A DNA stretch of 64,000 nucleotides from Enoplosus armatus (GCF_043641665.1 NC_092195.1:20581774-20645773), one strand, 5' to 3'; shown: positions 1 to 39,200, counted from the stretch's first letter. The notes: a model not told the origin generated them from the sequence alone. Translations and numbers: made by a program.

Positions 1-45
1 TACTGTACTGTACTGTACTGTACTATACTGTACTGTACTGTACTG
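1..45. repeat. (TACTG)n microsatellite
   Basis: Nine TACTG pentanucleotide units with one substitution (TACTA) in the middle. It begins at the window edge, so its full length is unknown. Confidence 0.95.
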
Positions 46-112
46 CTAGCCTGAGCTACTAGATGTGTTGAACCAGGATTTATTAGATGGACAAAGCTGT
101 GATTAGTCGGAC

Positions 113-26943
<26,831 letters not shown>

Positions 26944-27154
26944 TTCTTCTGCCGAGGTAAACACCGAAGAGGAGTCCGGCGGTGAGCGCGGGAGGAGCGG
27001 GGAAACCCGAGGAGGAAGGCGGCTGCTGGTTCAACCGGAGGAAGCCACAAAGTACGGTAAAGGTGTAGTCCCGTTTTCTTCAGTTAACGTCGGTCACCTG
27101 TCGACACCCTGCGTACCTAACTGTTACTGTCTGCATCCATTCCTACATGCCTGT

Positions 27155-27390
27155 ACACACACACTCACACACTCACACACACACACACACTCACACACAC
27201 ACACACTCACACTCACACACACACACACTCACACACACTTGCATTGCTCAGGTTGGAAGTGACAGGAGGGCTGCACACTTTAGAGACATCGATCCAACAG
27301 TGAAGACAGTCGGTGTGTGTATGACAACAACTCACATCTGTTCACTGCACACACACACACACGCGCACACACACACACACACACACACTT
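27155..27390. repeat. (CA)n microsatellite blocks upstream of carmil1
   Basis: An imperfect ACACTCAC/CA block at 27,155-27,238 and a second CA run at 27,346-27,388. They lie 200-450 bases upstream of the carmil1 start. Confidence 0.95.
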
Positions 27391-27504
27391 CAGTGAGCCC
27401 TCCTTCTTCTTCTGTTGGCCGGAAAAAAAAGGTTGTTTTTTTTTGCTGCTGAAAATGGTGAAACAGCGACACCCGGCGGTCATTCGCATGTAAAGCAACT
27501 CACT

Positions 27505-27935
27505 GTAAACTCAAGTACTGCACTGAATCACAATTTTGAGGTACTTTACTTGAGTATTTCAGTGTTATGCTACTTTTACTTCACTACATTTCAAAGGGAA
27601 ATATTGCACGTTGGACTCCAATACATTTATTTAGTTACTTTTCAGATTATAGTACAAAACGTGATTATAAACTACAGTTGAAGTTAAAATTTGCTCCACC
27701 TTCACCAACAGGAAAATGCCATTTGAAGCAACATGAATGCACCAGTAATAATAATATGAAGTATATAAATATACAGCAGCATTTCTTTTGCATTTGTATC
27801 TTAATACTTTAAGTACATTGTTAATACTTGTGTACTTTTACTTATGCCATATTTTGAATGCAGGACTTGTAACGTATTTTTACATTGTTGTGTTGCTTCT
27901 TTTACTTAAGTATGTAAGCATGAATTAGTAAACTA
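27505..27935 (+). repeat. Dispersed teleost repeat (GTACTTTACTTGAGTATTTC type)
   Basis: It runs GTACTTTACTTGAGTATTTC, CTTCACTACATTTCAAAGGG, TTTATTTAGTTACTTTTCAG, TTTGCTCCACCTTCACCAAC, ATGCCATATTTTGAATGCAG and ends CTTTTACTTAAGTATG. This matches a very abundant fish repeat along its whole length. A partial reverse copy is at 30,595-30,725. Confidence 0.8.
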
Positions 27936-28777
27936 TGTCGTGTCTCGTGCACTGCAGACTTTGTATAAAACCAACACCGTGATCTTTCCCTATAACCTTA
28001 ACCGAGTGCTGCGAGCATCTAAATGTGAGCATAAAAAGTCCTGCTTTTGAGTCGTACAGAAACATTACAAGAACCACTTAGAATAATTCTGACATTTTGA
28101 TATTTAACACAGAAGAGTTCCCTTTCAGAAGAGACCTGGATCAAGACTGTTACTGAAAAGGTTTGAGAACAGGAACCATTTTGTTTTGGGTATGTCAGTT
28201 TTGGTCAACAATTCTGTACTTGTCAGCGTTCAGGTTCAAGTGACACTTTCACCCAGAGAGGGCGATACAACACTGCCCATCAGCCCCATGGTGTTAACTT
28301 CCTCTTGTCATATGTTGTGCTCCCACTGGCCCATGAGCCTTGACAAAAAAAGTGGGGACAACGTGCCAAAACATCTGGCACGGTCAAAGTCACATGCATC
28401 ACATTGTTGGTCACTACCAGTAGCACGCAGCCACGGCATTCCCAAGAAATCTAGGGAGCTTTTCCCTCCTCTGACTGATGATATGATGATGGTATCACAC
28501 GTTAAATAAAATCCCATCGCCTCTGTGGGATGGCTGAAGTTTAACTGAATTTAGTCCAAAATTCTAATTCAATCTCATTTGGCAGAAAAAAGTGAGATTC
28601 CTACAACTTATATGTGGCACAACATTACTGTCAGAGGTTTGTAGTCGAGGACGCCTGAAGCTGAACTCCTGCACAAAGTGCGTGAAGCCGATTTGGTGTC
28701 TGATTGCAGTAGAGAGGGATGACTCTTTCTAAATGCCTTTATGATGATGCAGCGTGGCATCATGGAGGTGCATCCTG

Positions 28778-28785
28778 ATAAATAG
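28778..28785 (+). promoter_or_regulatory. TATA-like element of the duplicate
   Basis: ATAAATAG lies 75 bases upstream of the duplicate's ATG (28,860) in the block shared with the parental gene, where the equivalent AATAAATAG is at the same distance. Confidence 0.5.
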
Positions 28786-28859
28786 AGCTGGGGAGGTGGA
28801 GAGCGCGCCATCCTCCTGACAGACCGCTGCAGCCTGCGACAGCAGACAACACCCTGACG

Positions 28860-29430
28860 ATGGTAGGTGGGGAGGGAGAGCTCTCTCTGCAGACATGTCT
28901 GGAACTCACAGACACCTTTCACTCCTTGTTAGATGAAGAACTGACCATCTCTGTCAAGAAAACTTTTCAAAACAAGGTGACTTAGATATTATAAACGGGC
29001 GGCTCTGTGTGTGGTGGTCTGCCTTGACCCCGCGCAGCCGGTCCTGGACTCCAACTGGACGGCGTGTGAAGTTTGCTGTCCTGATATGAATATAAGGGTG
29101 GATGCTTACCTGTCCAGGTGTGCTGCACCCTTTGCATGTTGTTGTATGACCTCACGGCTCAGTGTATTCTTCTTATTTAGGCGACTTGTGGGAAAATACT
29201 GACCTTCTTCATGGTGTTGCTGCTGATCCCCGCCGTCCAGACTCCGCGTCTGACCTTCAAAGACACGGACCTGGCCACCTGCCCCCCCGGGACCTACCTG
29301 CGTTCAAGCTGCGCGGCTACTGAAGAGACCGAGTGTCCGCCGGGCTCTCTGGATCTGCAAGAACCAGGTGGTGCAGACGGCGACTGCCAGTGCGACATGT
29401 GCCCCCGCCAGGGACAGGTGCTGACTCAAG
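28860..29430 (+). pseudogene. Truncated duplicate of the TNF-receptor decoy gene (exons 1-2)
   Basis: Exon 1 contributes only the ATG (28,860-28,862) followed by a GTAGGT donor. Exon 2 is 29,181-29,430, bounded by TTATTTAG and GTAGGC. It reads ATCGKILTFFMVLLLIPAVQ (a plausible signal peptide), TPRLTFKDTD and CPPGTYLRSSC, and ends QGQVLTQ. Compared with the parental 403-base exon it is 250 bases. Several deletions remove 153 bases in total, a multiple of three, so frame and donor phase survive. One short stretch is read in a shifted frame between two compensating deletions. Cysteines of CRD1 and CRD2 are lost, so a normal receptor fold is unlikely. It may be a decaying copy or encode a short secreted peptide. 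Confidence 0.75.
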
Positions 29431-30344
29431 GTAGGCTGCTGATCCCGGAGTAAGGAGTCCAGATCGGGTGGAAGGGAGGGCTGGAGGTCTCCATCAGAAC
29501 AGGTTCAGAACCAGAGAACATTTAGAGCTCGATGGGGAGGCCGGAACTAATGTCCTGCAGCAGCCACATGTTTGACAGTTCTGCAGTCAAATAACCATCA
29601 GATTCATAACTTTATTCAAATGTTTGTCTTTTTTTGTGGATATTTGGAACATAAATACTCCTGCTGACTCCTCCACACACAGACAGGAATACTAATAGAT
29701 TATAAGTGTTGCTGTAACGAGCCCTCTGGCCTTGTTGAAGCGTATTCATACTTGGATTTAAACAACTGGCTCTGGCATTTCACTAAATCAATTGATTGTA
29801 ATTAGAAAACCATCTTCTGAACAGCTTCATGTGGATGTTGAGTAAGAGAGACTTGTGGTTGGTTAGCAGCTCAACTTTATTCTCATCTTGCCTCTATACT
29901 CCTGCCACACTCCTGCTCTGATGCTTTGTTCATTTAGTCTTCAACCTCCAGTGATGAACCTGAATTCATTTTTGTTTTAGAGTAAATTTGTTGTTTAGTT
30001 AATTGCTCACGTGTCCTTCCAAAGTGCATTTCATGTGTAGGAAGGAGGGGTAGAAAACTCTTTGCAATAGCAATAACATGGACCAATGGACATTTTCAGT
30101 GTTTAGAAACAAAGCAACTTGCTGGAAACCAGTAAAATTACTGATTGATGGCAAATCACATTTTACCGATTTATGAGTTGATGTCTCGTGTTGTGCTTGA
30201 ACGGCTCTCCCTCCCTGCAGATAGTCTTATCTGAAGACTTTCTAGAACCTCGCTCTCAGACAACACATTGTAAATCTTCAGGACGGTGCTGTTCTGTGTT
30301 TCCTTATCAGTTTGTAATCGATTATCATTTTTATTTAATGCAGA

Positions 30345-30454
30345 TGAAGCTGACTACCTCACACAACAACAGAAAACGTCCATCAAGCTGCAGCGTCGCC
30401 GGGGACAGCAGGAAACCAGGAGGAAACATTTTGGGACTTACAGGCTTTGATGCA
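30345..30454 (+). other. Possible terminal exon downstream of the duplicate (speculative)
   Basis: A good acceptor (TTTTTATTTAATGCAG) precedes an open stretch that would join the duplicate's exon 2 in phase. It reads DEADYLTQQQKTSIKLQRRR then GQQETRRKHFGTYRL and a TGA. It resembles nothing I recognise in TNF receptors and does not match the parental gene's exons 3 or 4. It could be chance. Confidence 0.2.
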
Positions 30455-30594
30455 TCCATCACCACCTGATGACCTGAGAGCTTTGACTGTAGTCAGTCAG
30501 CTGCTCAGAAATATACTGGCGAGCCAAAGTGCTTTAAAGACTATATGGACAATTTTGACGTTGATTCTGTGTCGCAATGGGAGCCAATGAACTC

Positions 30595-30725
30595 ATTTTA
30601 GTACGGAGGAAGTATTCAGATCTGTCCCTGAAGGAAAAGTAGCAATACTACGGTGTAAAATACTTTAAAGTATATTTTGCTGACAAGCAAGCATATTGAA
30701 CTCAGGACTTTTACTTTTAGAGCAT
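30595..30725 (-). repeat. Dispersed teleost repeat, partial, minus orientation
   Basis: The plus-strand text GGAGGAAGTATTCAGATCTG, AAGTAGCAATACTACGGTGT and TTTGCTGACAAGCAAGCATA, AGGACTTTTACTTTTA is the reverse of the 27,505-27,935 family's 3' end (GGATCTGAATACTTCTTCC). Confidence 0.65.
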
Positions 30726-33700
30726 GGTATTTACGTTTTTGTCTGTAGAGAAATTAGACGTAAACCCACAATCTGGGGCCTTTTTTAACAGCTGACATTC
30801 AGAACAAAAAAAGCAAAGGATCTAGAAATGGATCTGGGCACCCCTGTTTCCTGGAAATGATGTTTATTACTTATTTGTTTCCCCATTGCGGCTGGATTAT
30901 GTTCAAAGACAACGTTTTCTTTGTGAGTAAATGAAGCGCTACATTTATGTACCACTAGTTTCCAGGAGACAGAGATGTGGATTTCTGTCTGCACCAAATA
31001 CAACAGTTTTCAAATCCTTTAATAATAACTTAAAGATAATTATAATTGGAGAATAAACTCTTCCTCAGTGTTTGTTTGTTCTGTCTGTGTCAGCGTAAGT
31101 GAAGATGAGGGAGCTGATCACCGACCCGGCTGAATCAGATTCAGTCACTAGATGGAGCCACATAGCCGTCAGTGTTACTATGAACTCACCAGCACTCTGA
31201 CCACTAAATAGACCAGCTGCTGGTTTAATGGACCTGGATTTAGTCCTGAACCAAACATTTTGTCTCACTGGATATTTTGACCCAGCAACATTGTATGTAT
31301 TACATGCACACTGGGTGTTGAATATGTATTCACTGTGGACAGGACAGGTGCTGCCACTTGGATGCGGTCCAACCAAGTCCACTTTGCACTCAGTTGTCCA
31401 GCCTCTTGATGTGCTCAAGAACTACTGCCTGTTCAGCTCCACATGCTCTACGGTGCAGCTCCGCACTTCACCACCAGGGGGCCTTTCCAACCCTGGGTAT
31501 GTGCCTTTCAGGAGGAAAGTAATGTCCTTCAGTCACAGTAATATAATATAAATAAACTTACTACGTTATAAGGTGACACTGATTCATGTTTTTCCTTTTT
31601 CTTTCTCTGAGGTGGCAGCAATTCGCTTCCATAGTTTAAAACCTGCAAGATCTGTACTGAACTTTATGACACCGTGAAGATGCTGGAGCTATAGAGCCAG
31701 GAGGTGATTACTCTAGCTTACCATGAATACTGAAAGCTTTGGGGAAACGGCAAGCTCAAAGTTCAGGATGACTGAGTGAGAATGAGTTCTGGAGGTACTG
31801 TAACTTGCAGCACTGCTCATGTAGCCTTTATGCTAAGCTAAGCTAAGCTAATCACCTTCTGACTTTAGTGCCATGCTTATTAGACAAACAGTGTGGTATC
31901 AATCTTCTCGTCTAATTCTTCCTATTCCTTTAGATTTATGGGTGCCGCCATTTCTGAAGAAAGAACAGAATCAACATTTTTATCTTGCCAGTAAAATCAT
32001 TAACGTTTATCAAAGCCACCATTTGCTGCTAGCTTATACTTATAGTGTTGGGATTGTTTCATAGAGTATTTTCACTTTTGAAGGCAAATAATCTTCATGA
32101 AGTGTTTTTTCTCTCTGGGAAACTTTGGTAACTTTTTTCTCTGTTTAACTATATATGATACAGAGTGCTAAGTCTAAGCTTCATCAACATATAATTGCAG
32201 TACTTTTAATATGGACTATGTTCACTCCAGCTTGAAAACAGCCCACGGCAGCAGCACCAACACAATGTCAAAAGTCTGGATTGTTGTGAACAGAGTGTTC
32301 TTTCTTGTTGTTATTTGAATGAACAAACTTTGTTACCGAAACCATACGCAAATGTTTTTGCCCACACAAAATACAACCCATCTGTATTCTTTGCTCTGCA
32401 TTTAACCACTTCCTCCTGTCTGGCTACTGACCTTAAAAACAAACCAAAAAGAAAAGTGAGCTTTGTATCAGACGCTCACAGGTCTGTTCTTTGTTAGTCT
32501 CGAACAGTCATGGTGTTTGTACCAGATGTAGCTCATAGCTTCTGTCTTGGAAAATTGAATACAATTCCTTGCTAACCCTCCTGACTGCATGTGTAGATTC
32601 AGTGGTGTCCTAAGTTTAAAGCCTCCAAACTGGTGTCAGGGCTCACAGTTCCTAACAGGGTTTCCAGTACGGGCGTAACGCTGAGTGTATTTGTCCCAAA
32701 CCGTTCGATACAGGACGTTTGGCTCAGTACACAGTTGACTTCAGTTCGGTACTCCCAGTGAACCTCCACCCTTTGGCAGTGTGTCAGTTGTTGTCCATTA
32801 GCTAAAGCTTTAGAGGACAGTGTTGGTGAATATCGTAGATAAAGCGCCGGTACATTTTCATGTGAGCTTTATGCAACAACATTAATTGTTTAACTTTGTT
32901 AATATAACAGAGGTTTCAGTGGATGCCAGTTTGTCCTACAATGTGGACAGTAAACCTCAGGAACACGTCCTTCAGAAAGGCCGATCAAAGAAGAGCTTAA
33001 TGAGAGATTGACAGAAACTAGCCAGACTTTTTTGGCTCTCTATAGCGAATGTTGTTAGTATCACAAACTACAAATTGAAATCACCAGTGCAGTTCAAACA
33101 TTTGCGGTCACTGACGATGCCGTTCGTTCATTTCAGTTAAGAGCACACAAGTCAATAAAGGCCCTGTTAATAAGGTGAGGTCAGAATCCACCCTGCATCA
33201 CCATCGTTTCTGCTTTTGTAGTCATTTCTCTGATAACTTTCATGGAGTTCTGTGAACTGAAGTTTGACATGTGCAAAGTCAAATGAGAGGCAGCTCTTGG
33301 ACGATATCTCAGACAAATAGGAGTCACACATTAACTCCTAGACGTCAGAGTCCAGGGTTAATGTTTGACTCAGACAATGCATCGAAAGCAGCTAACCATT
33401 AAAGAAATGTAAGACACAGAAAAGTGAACGTTGTCTGTCGGACTGTATAAATCTTGGACAGTTCAACAAGGGACCAACATTGTGCCCAATTTATAGCTAA
33501 ATGCCAGGATATGTATGATTTGGATGATCCACTATCAAACTACACATAACTTTTATCACAAACTGGGGTGAAGTAAAAGTGAAACTGGCATGAAAGATTA
33601 AAACAAAACAGCACAATTTTAAAGCTTGTAAAGTTCAGGGTCTATGGCTTCTATTCAGCAGTTATATTAGTTCTTTCCAATGCTTATAATGTATTGGAGT

Positions 33701-35579
33701 AAAAAGCCTGTGTCTCTTTCTGGGAAAAGAAAGTAACCATTCAACGTCTGTGGAAAGTATGCTTTCCATTTGACTGGAGATAAGACCCTCCCTGCTGCTG
33801 CAAACAGGATGCAGTGATGACAAGCACAAGCTCTCAACAGAACAATATCAGATTATTAATGTGTGTCTAAAAGCCCTCCCTGTGTGTGTCTGATGTTTGC
33901 ATGTTCTTCCTGCAGCTGTGAGATGAAGCATGACAGATGTACTGAATAAACAAGTAAAAGCAGAGTGGACTTTTCCAAAAAGAGACAGCAGCATGAACAA
34001 GTTGCAAGGAGGGGAAACAAGTCTGGAAGTGGGAGGACGTTGCTGAGCATATATTATATTTTCAGCTGACAAATGCAGGTAGTTTTAGTTCTAATGAAAA
34101 CTGAAGACAAATCCATTCTTGTGAGGTGCAGGATCACAAAGAAATGCTGGTAAAGCTCAAGTTCAAGTTCTAGAAATCCCTCTAGAGCCCTCTGCCCTCT
34201 TCAGTGTCATTTCTCAAGGTGCTTTCACACCTTACCTTCACACTCTGACACGTTTATACCATTCGGTTCAGCTCATTTAGGCTGGTGCTGTTTCTTTGTG
34301 GCGCAAACATGTGGTGGACAAACCACCGCACTGTGTGCCAATAGAAATGTGATTTTAGCATGGATTGAAAAGCTAAACTTCAAGTAAATGTACACCGTCC
34401 ACAACTGTAAAGGAAACCCTACAATTAGTGGAAAACAAGGCAGTTCTTCATTAAAAAGTGAGTGAAATGTAGTGATTGTACTTTAACTGCACCTCCATAA
34501 AGTCCGTCTTTCAGTCACTAGAATTAGACCCCCCCCGCCCCCCCCCCCGTGGGTCCATGTTGACGTGAGACGTACTATAACTAACAGTAAACCAAACTAC
34601 ACGTAAGACCTCAGACCTCAGTGAACTTTCACTCTGTTTTAGTCTTGTTGTTGTGAAATGTTATGCAACACCTCATGACATCATCAGTACTACTGACTGG
34701 TGGGGAGTCCCAGGTATTTTGTAAACATTTACTTTAATTCTGGTCACGTCTGTCATGGTAATGCTGTGCTTTCGTTTCCCGGGCCAGGAGGGGCTCTGAC
34801 AAAATACTCTGATGTGTGAACAAACAATTAACAACCACCGACTATGACTTTCATGTTCTTTATGATCATGATGTTGGCATGTTAGCAGCCTGGAAACCGG
34901 TCTACCTATGAACTGAAGATGAAAATGCTAACGCGCTCACTTAGATTGTATTTTACAGGATTTTCTTTTAAAACTTTTGACTTTTTCATTGAGCTTCAGT
35001 CCAAAGCAGCCTTCACAAAAATGGACAGTATCTATCGTATTTCACAAAGGCTGCAGGTAAATGTAACCCAGGCAAGAGGCCTTATAGAGGAGGTCCAGGT
35101 GGATAGTTGGCATGGTTGGTGTCTTGTCTCCTACCTACAGTCAGTGCTGGCATGGGCAGGTTATGAGACAATGGGCCCCTGAGCACAGACACGTGAAAGT
35201 CCCCCCCACCCCTCCTACATAGGAGCAAAACACCCAGACCCAGTTGTTTTGTGGTCATTTTGCATCTCTTCAAAGTCATTTTGGAGCAGCTGACCCCTCA
35301 GGCCTCTGGGCCAGAGTCTGGTAGGCGAGTACGAGAGCGCTGCTTTCTTTTAACCTTATATAGGTGCTCTGCGTAGGAGAGGTGATTCTTAACAAAGAGG
35401 ACACGCTTTCCCCAAATTAAGGACGGAGGAAAGAGCTGCATAAGTGTTCCATGTGTTCCACGGTTTTCCAGGAAATTCGTTTTTGAATATCTGGGCTTAT
35501 AGTTCACCACCAAGCCTCTTCAAGTCGTAACTACAGGCAGGGGGGGGCCCATTGACTGTTCAGCTGATTATGAATATGA

Positions 35580-36215
35580 TCTGAGCGTGTCAGCTGATCG
35601 GATCAAGTCGACAGATGAAAACATGCCAGTGAGGTTGTTGGGGGTGGAGCTGGACTCTCTGACGGTGGTGTCAGAGAGGAGGATGCGGGGCATCTTGGAA
35701 AATGCTTCACATCCTCTCCATGACGTACTGGTCGGACACAAGAGCAGCTTCAGTGGGAGAATCATTCCTCCCAAATGTACCACAGAGCGACACAGGAAAT
35801 CATTCCTGCCTGTGGCCCTCAGACTGTTCAACCCCTCCCTCTGAGGGTCAGACACTCAGGAGAAACAGAACAGACTGATTCTGGTCAACAACTACTACCT
35901 CCTTATTTATTCTATATCTATATTTATACTTCAACTGTGCACTACTGACTGTTACTGGCTTAAAATTACAATAATCTGTACAATAATTCACCAGTGCAAT
36001 ACATATATATATACATACATATACATTGTTATTGTATATATTTTTGTACTTTTATTTTCCATTTAAATATTATAAATGTGTATATTTTTTATTTTTCTAT
36101 TTTCTATTTGTACATACTTTTAGTTCTAAATTATGCTACTTTCTGCTCTTGAATGGGAGCACCGGCACTGTACAATTTCCCCCCGGGGGTCCATAAAGTA
36201 ATTCTGATTGTGATA
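35580..36215 (+). mobile_element. L2/CR1-type LINE, 5'-truncated, C-terminal ORF2 and 3'UTR
   Basis: The plus strand encodes LLGVELDSLTVVSERRMRGI, then ASHPLHDVLVGHKSSFSGRI and PPKCTTERHRKSFLPVALRL, ending FNPSL and a stop. This is the usual end of a fish L2/CR1-class non-LTR ORF2. A 350-base AT-rich 3'UTR follows, ending CACTGTACAATTTCCCCCCG then ...TAATTCTGATTGTGAT, the typical short-repeat LINE tail. The reverse-transcriptase core is absent; the retained piece is open. A copy from the same family is at 51,875. Confidence 0.88.
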
Positions 36216-39200
36216 TGTAAAGAGTCTCAGATCCGGTCGCTGCCAGTCTTTCTCAGAAAGAGTTTTTTAAACATGTTTGATCTTTGCGACTGATGTCAGC
36301 GACTCATGACATGAGAAAATGCCTGAGCTTCGTTTTACAAGGTTCACTCACCTCCAGTTCCCGTAATGTTCAGGTATGTTTTTGTCTCTCAGGAGAATCC
36401 TCGTTGATGCTCGGAGAGAAGAGCCTTTTCTGCCAAATCTAGCTGTAAAACCATTTAGCCATAACCAAAGGCTCAACTCCTGGAGTGTCTCTGACTGAAA
36501 TATTGTCATGTTCATAATTGTCGTTTTACATTTTCAGCTCTCAGCTTGTCCTGAGCAGTTTTCTAGGCTGCTCGTCAAACATTGCGCTGTACTAAAAATC
36601 TGTCATTCCCAAGTCAGCTGCTGAACAACTTTATCTTCATGTGACATTTTGTCAGGGGAAGAAAACAAAACACTCTACCACAGTCATGGGACTCAGACAA
36701 TGTAGGTGTGAGTGTAAGCGTGAGTTTCTGAAGGTCTTAGATAGACTTGTGACCTGTCCACATCCTGGTTCATGACCTATGTGTGCTGGAATGGATATTC
36801 AGCATCTTACTGTAAGTACTTCTACACTAACTCCATTAAAAGAGGGTCTTTTACAGTTGGATTTGTCCATTATGTTGTATTATATTTTCTACCTGCTGCA
36901 CAGTTGTGTGTTTTCAGTCAAATCTTTGCAGTAGCAGGACTGAAGAGAAGCCACTACGATCTGATGAAGGCTATCATTTGGTCATGAACATGAACAGCAT
37001 GGGTGGATGATTTGTGGGTGGTAACTGATTTAGCGGGTTCAGCAGGTTCAGCAGCTCACCCACATTCTTGAAGTTCAAGTGGTTCTGGTAACCGACAGTG
37101 ACTCAAAGTGTCACACTTCAGTCGGTGCAAGTTAATTTCCCTGAAAAGGCCCCAGTTCCTGTAACTGCCTGCTTTGTTGACTGCTTAGGATCAGCTTCGT
37201 GTAGAATTACGCAAACAAGAAAGTAATTTGGGATTGTTGAAAGCCATCCTCCGCATAAATAAAGTTAAAAACAAGAAACAGTACATCAAATGTTCAGAGG
37301 GAACGCTTATACAACGTTAAAATCTGAGTTTAACACACACATTTATTTGAAATTATTTTTAAAATCCCACCAAGACATCTACATTTGATGTGATGTCGCT
37401 GCCACAGTAAACATCTTGGGTTCGAGTATTTTACTCAGTATGTCCAGGTGTTGGTGCACTGTGGCAGTCCTCTAAGCTTACAGGTGCAGAGATGAAGACT
37501 GTGTGGCTAATAAATGATCCAGCAATATGGTTACTTTTACACATTTGCTTTACAAGGCTAATTCACATTGATATTAAACCAGTTTCAAAATGCAGGAATT
37601 ATACTGGCTGTGTATTTAAGCTGCAATGCAAATAGACGTCACTCCCATGAACATAGTCACCAGAATAGCACGTTTGTATCTAACAGCATAAGCAGGTAGA
37701 AGCAGCTAAACTAGCATCAGCATAAAGAAGCCACATGGTGTGCAGATTAGTTTAGGAGATGTGAAGAAAGTCAACAGCATGAGTAAATAAACCAATATGT
37801 GATGGAAGGCCCACCAAATGTCCCGTTCAGTCCTACTTCAGTTTCTACTCACAGATTGAAAGACACACACACACAACTCACACTTCAAGAAAGTCCACTT
37901 TCTACTTTTATTCTGACGGGGTCTCCTGTCTGTTTACTGCTGACTGCCATTTCCTGCCACAAGAGGGTGCCTGCATAACAGTCTGTACTGTGGTGTGTGG
38001 GCCCAGGTGGGGGCCCCATGCAGCTCAGACTCACCTGGTCACAGGGCTTCAAACACACACATAGGGTCAAACCTGATTCAGTGAACACCAGTGAAAAACT
38101 GCTCTTTAGTGTTCATTATGTGACTACTGAAAATAAAACAAGTGTTTGGGTCTTAATGACGACTGTGTTTCTGAACGTAGAGAGGAATACGAAAAGTTCT
38201 CTGTTTTAGTTTATTGTGAATATTATTAATTATGAATATAGTAATACTAATAAGAAAATATAATATATATTATAAATATAATAATATAATGGCAGATGCC
38301 ATTTGCACCCAGGTGTCAGTAGCCAACAGTGCTATTTGCACCTGAGGTGGAATCTAACCAAACTGCAACTGTTTCACAACGTTAACCACGTGTTAGAAAG
38401 CCTTTAGCTAGGTTTAGGAAAATGTCCTGGTTTCAAAGGGGACTCGCATGGCGGCCTCCCGGGTGACGATGCTCACGCTGGGTGTAAATAGCTGATTGGC
38501 TGCTGTGTGACTATTTGTACCCGGGTGGGCCCACCTGATTTTCTCACCACTGTAACAGTCAAGCACCTCTCCGACAACGCAACTTCAACAAAACGGTGAA
38601 ATGAGCAGTCTCTGACATTGCTAAACTTTAGACTTCAAACTTTAAACTAAAGCTACTCCTGGTTTGGAAATATTCGGGCAGGGACAACGCTGCCGACTTG
38701 TGTCAGGCAGTTTCTACCCACGTGACTCAAGTGGAGTTCCCAACGTTAATCTGTAGGATTTGTTTGAACAGATTACAGGGTGTAACTGGGAAACCTTTGT
38801 TTGCTTTGTCAAAGATGACGAATGTAACTGATCATATGTATTTTCTTTTCCTTGGACTGATTCACGACACACATGTTGTGAAAATGCAGGTTAATATAGT
38901 TTGAGATGAATAATACACCCTCATTCAGTTTTTAATTGTAGCTTCTATAAAACAGTTTCTATATTTTTATTCCATCTTGTTTGTCCCAGTGTGTTTTGGG
39001 AGAGAGAGAGAGAGGAAACAGCTTGGACAAGTTGCCAGTGTTTAATACAGGGCTTTTATTCTAACTACTGGCTTTATTTTTAGACCAAACCTGACTCTTA
39101 GTCTACGTGCCTCTTTTTGAGTGAAGCTATGGTTTAAAAGTGTCTGAACGAGGGGGATTTCTAACATGAAGGTTTGAGGCATCTTGTGTGGTCAAGTCAA

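Larger units (their letters stand above)
28620..29510 (+). repeat. Inverted partial duplication of the tnfrsf6b-like locus
   Basis: On the plus strand this segment repeats the promoter, 5'UTR, start codon and early intron 1 of the minus-strand gene at 44.5-47.7 kb, and then its second exon and the first bases of intron 2. Shared stretches include CAGACCGCTGCAGCCTGC, CAACACCCTGACGATGGTAG and GGAGGTCTCCATCAGAACAG. The promoter and first-intron start are near identical, whereas the signal-peptide part of exon 2 and mid-intron 1 are clearly diverged. The two arms are inverted and about 18 kb apart. No counterpart of exons 3 and 4 is visible. Confidence 0.9.
29511..35570. other. Intergenic stretch with no recognised gene
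   Basis: Apart from the speculative exon at 30,345 and the repeats listed separately, I see no coding exon with flanking splice signals and protein similarity. At 31,828-31,855 there is a short GCTAA tandem, a common fish repeat motif. At 34,528-34,549 there is a poly-C run with one G. Around 32,640-32,760 there is a weak resemblance to fish repeats containing GTACGG/TTCGGTAC motifs. Around 35,170-35,285 a low-complexity block (GGGCCCCTGAGCAC, CATTTTGCATCTCTTC) also looks repetitive. Confidence 0.5.

Noticed and set aside
27147..27498. Thr/His-rich frames near 27.2-27.5 kb
   Set aside because: Translations of (CA)n microsatellites.
28186..28509. 107-codon plus-strand frame upstream of the tnfrsf copy
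   Set aside because: No similarity recognised, no splice or promoter support; probably chance.
34919..35182. Possible hAT-type transposase piece
   Set aside because: The residues (FFIELQSKAAFTKMDSIYRI) only vaguely recall hAT proteins and no signature motif is present.
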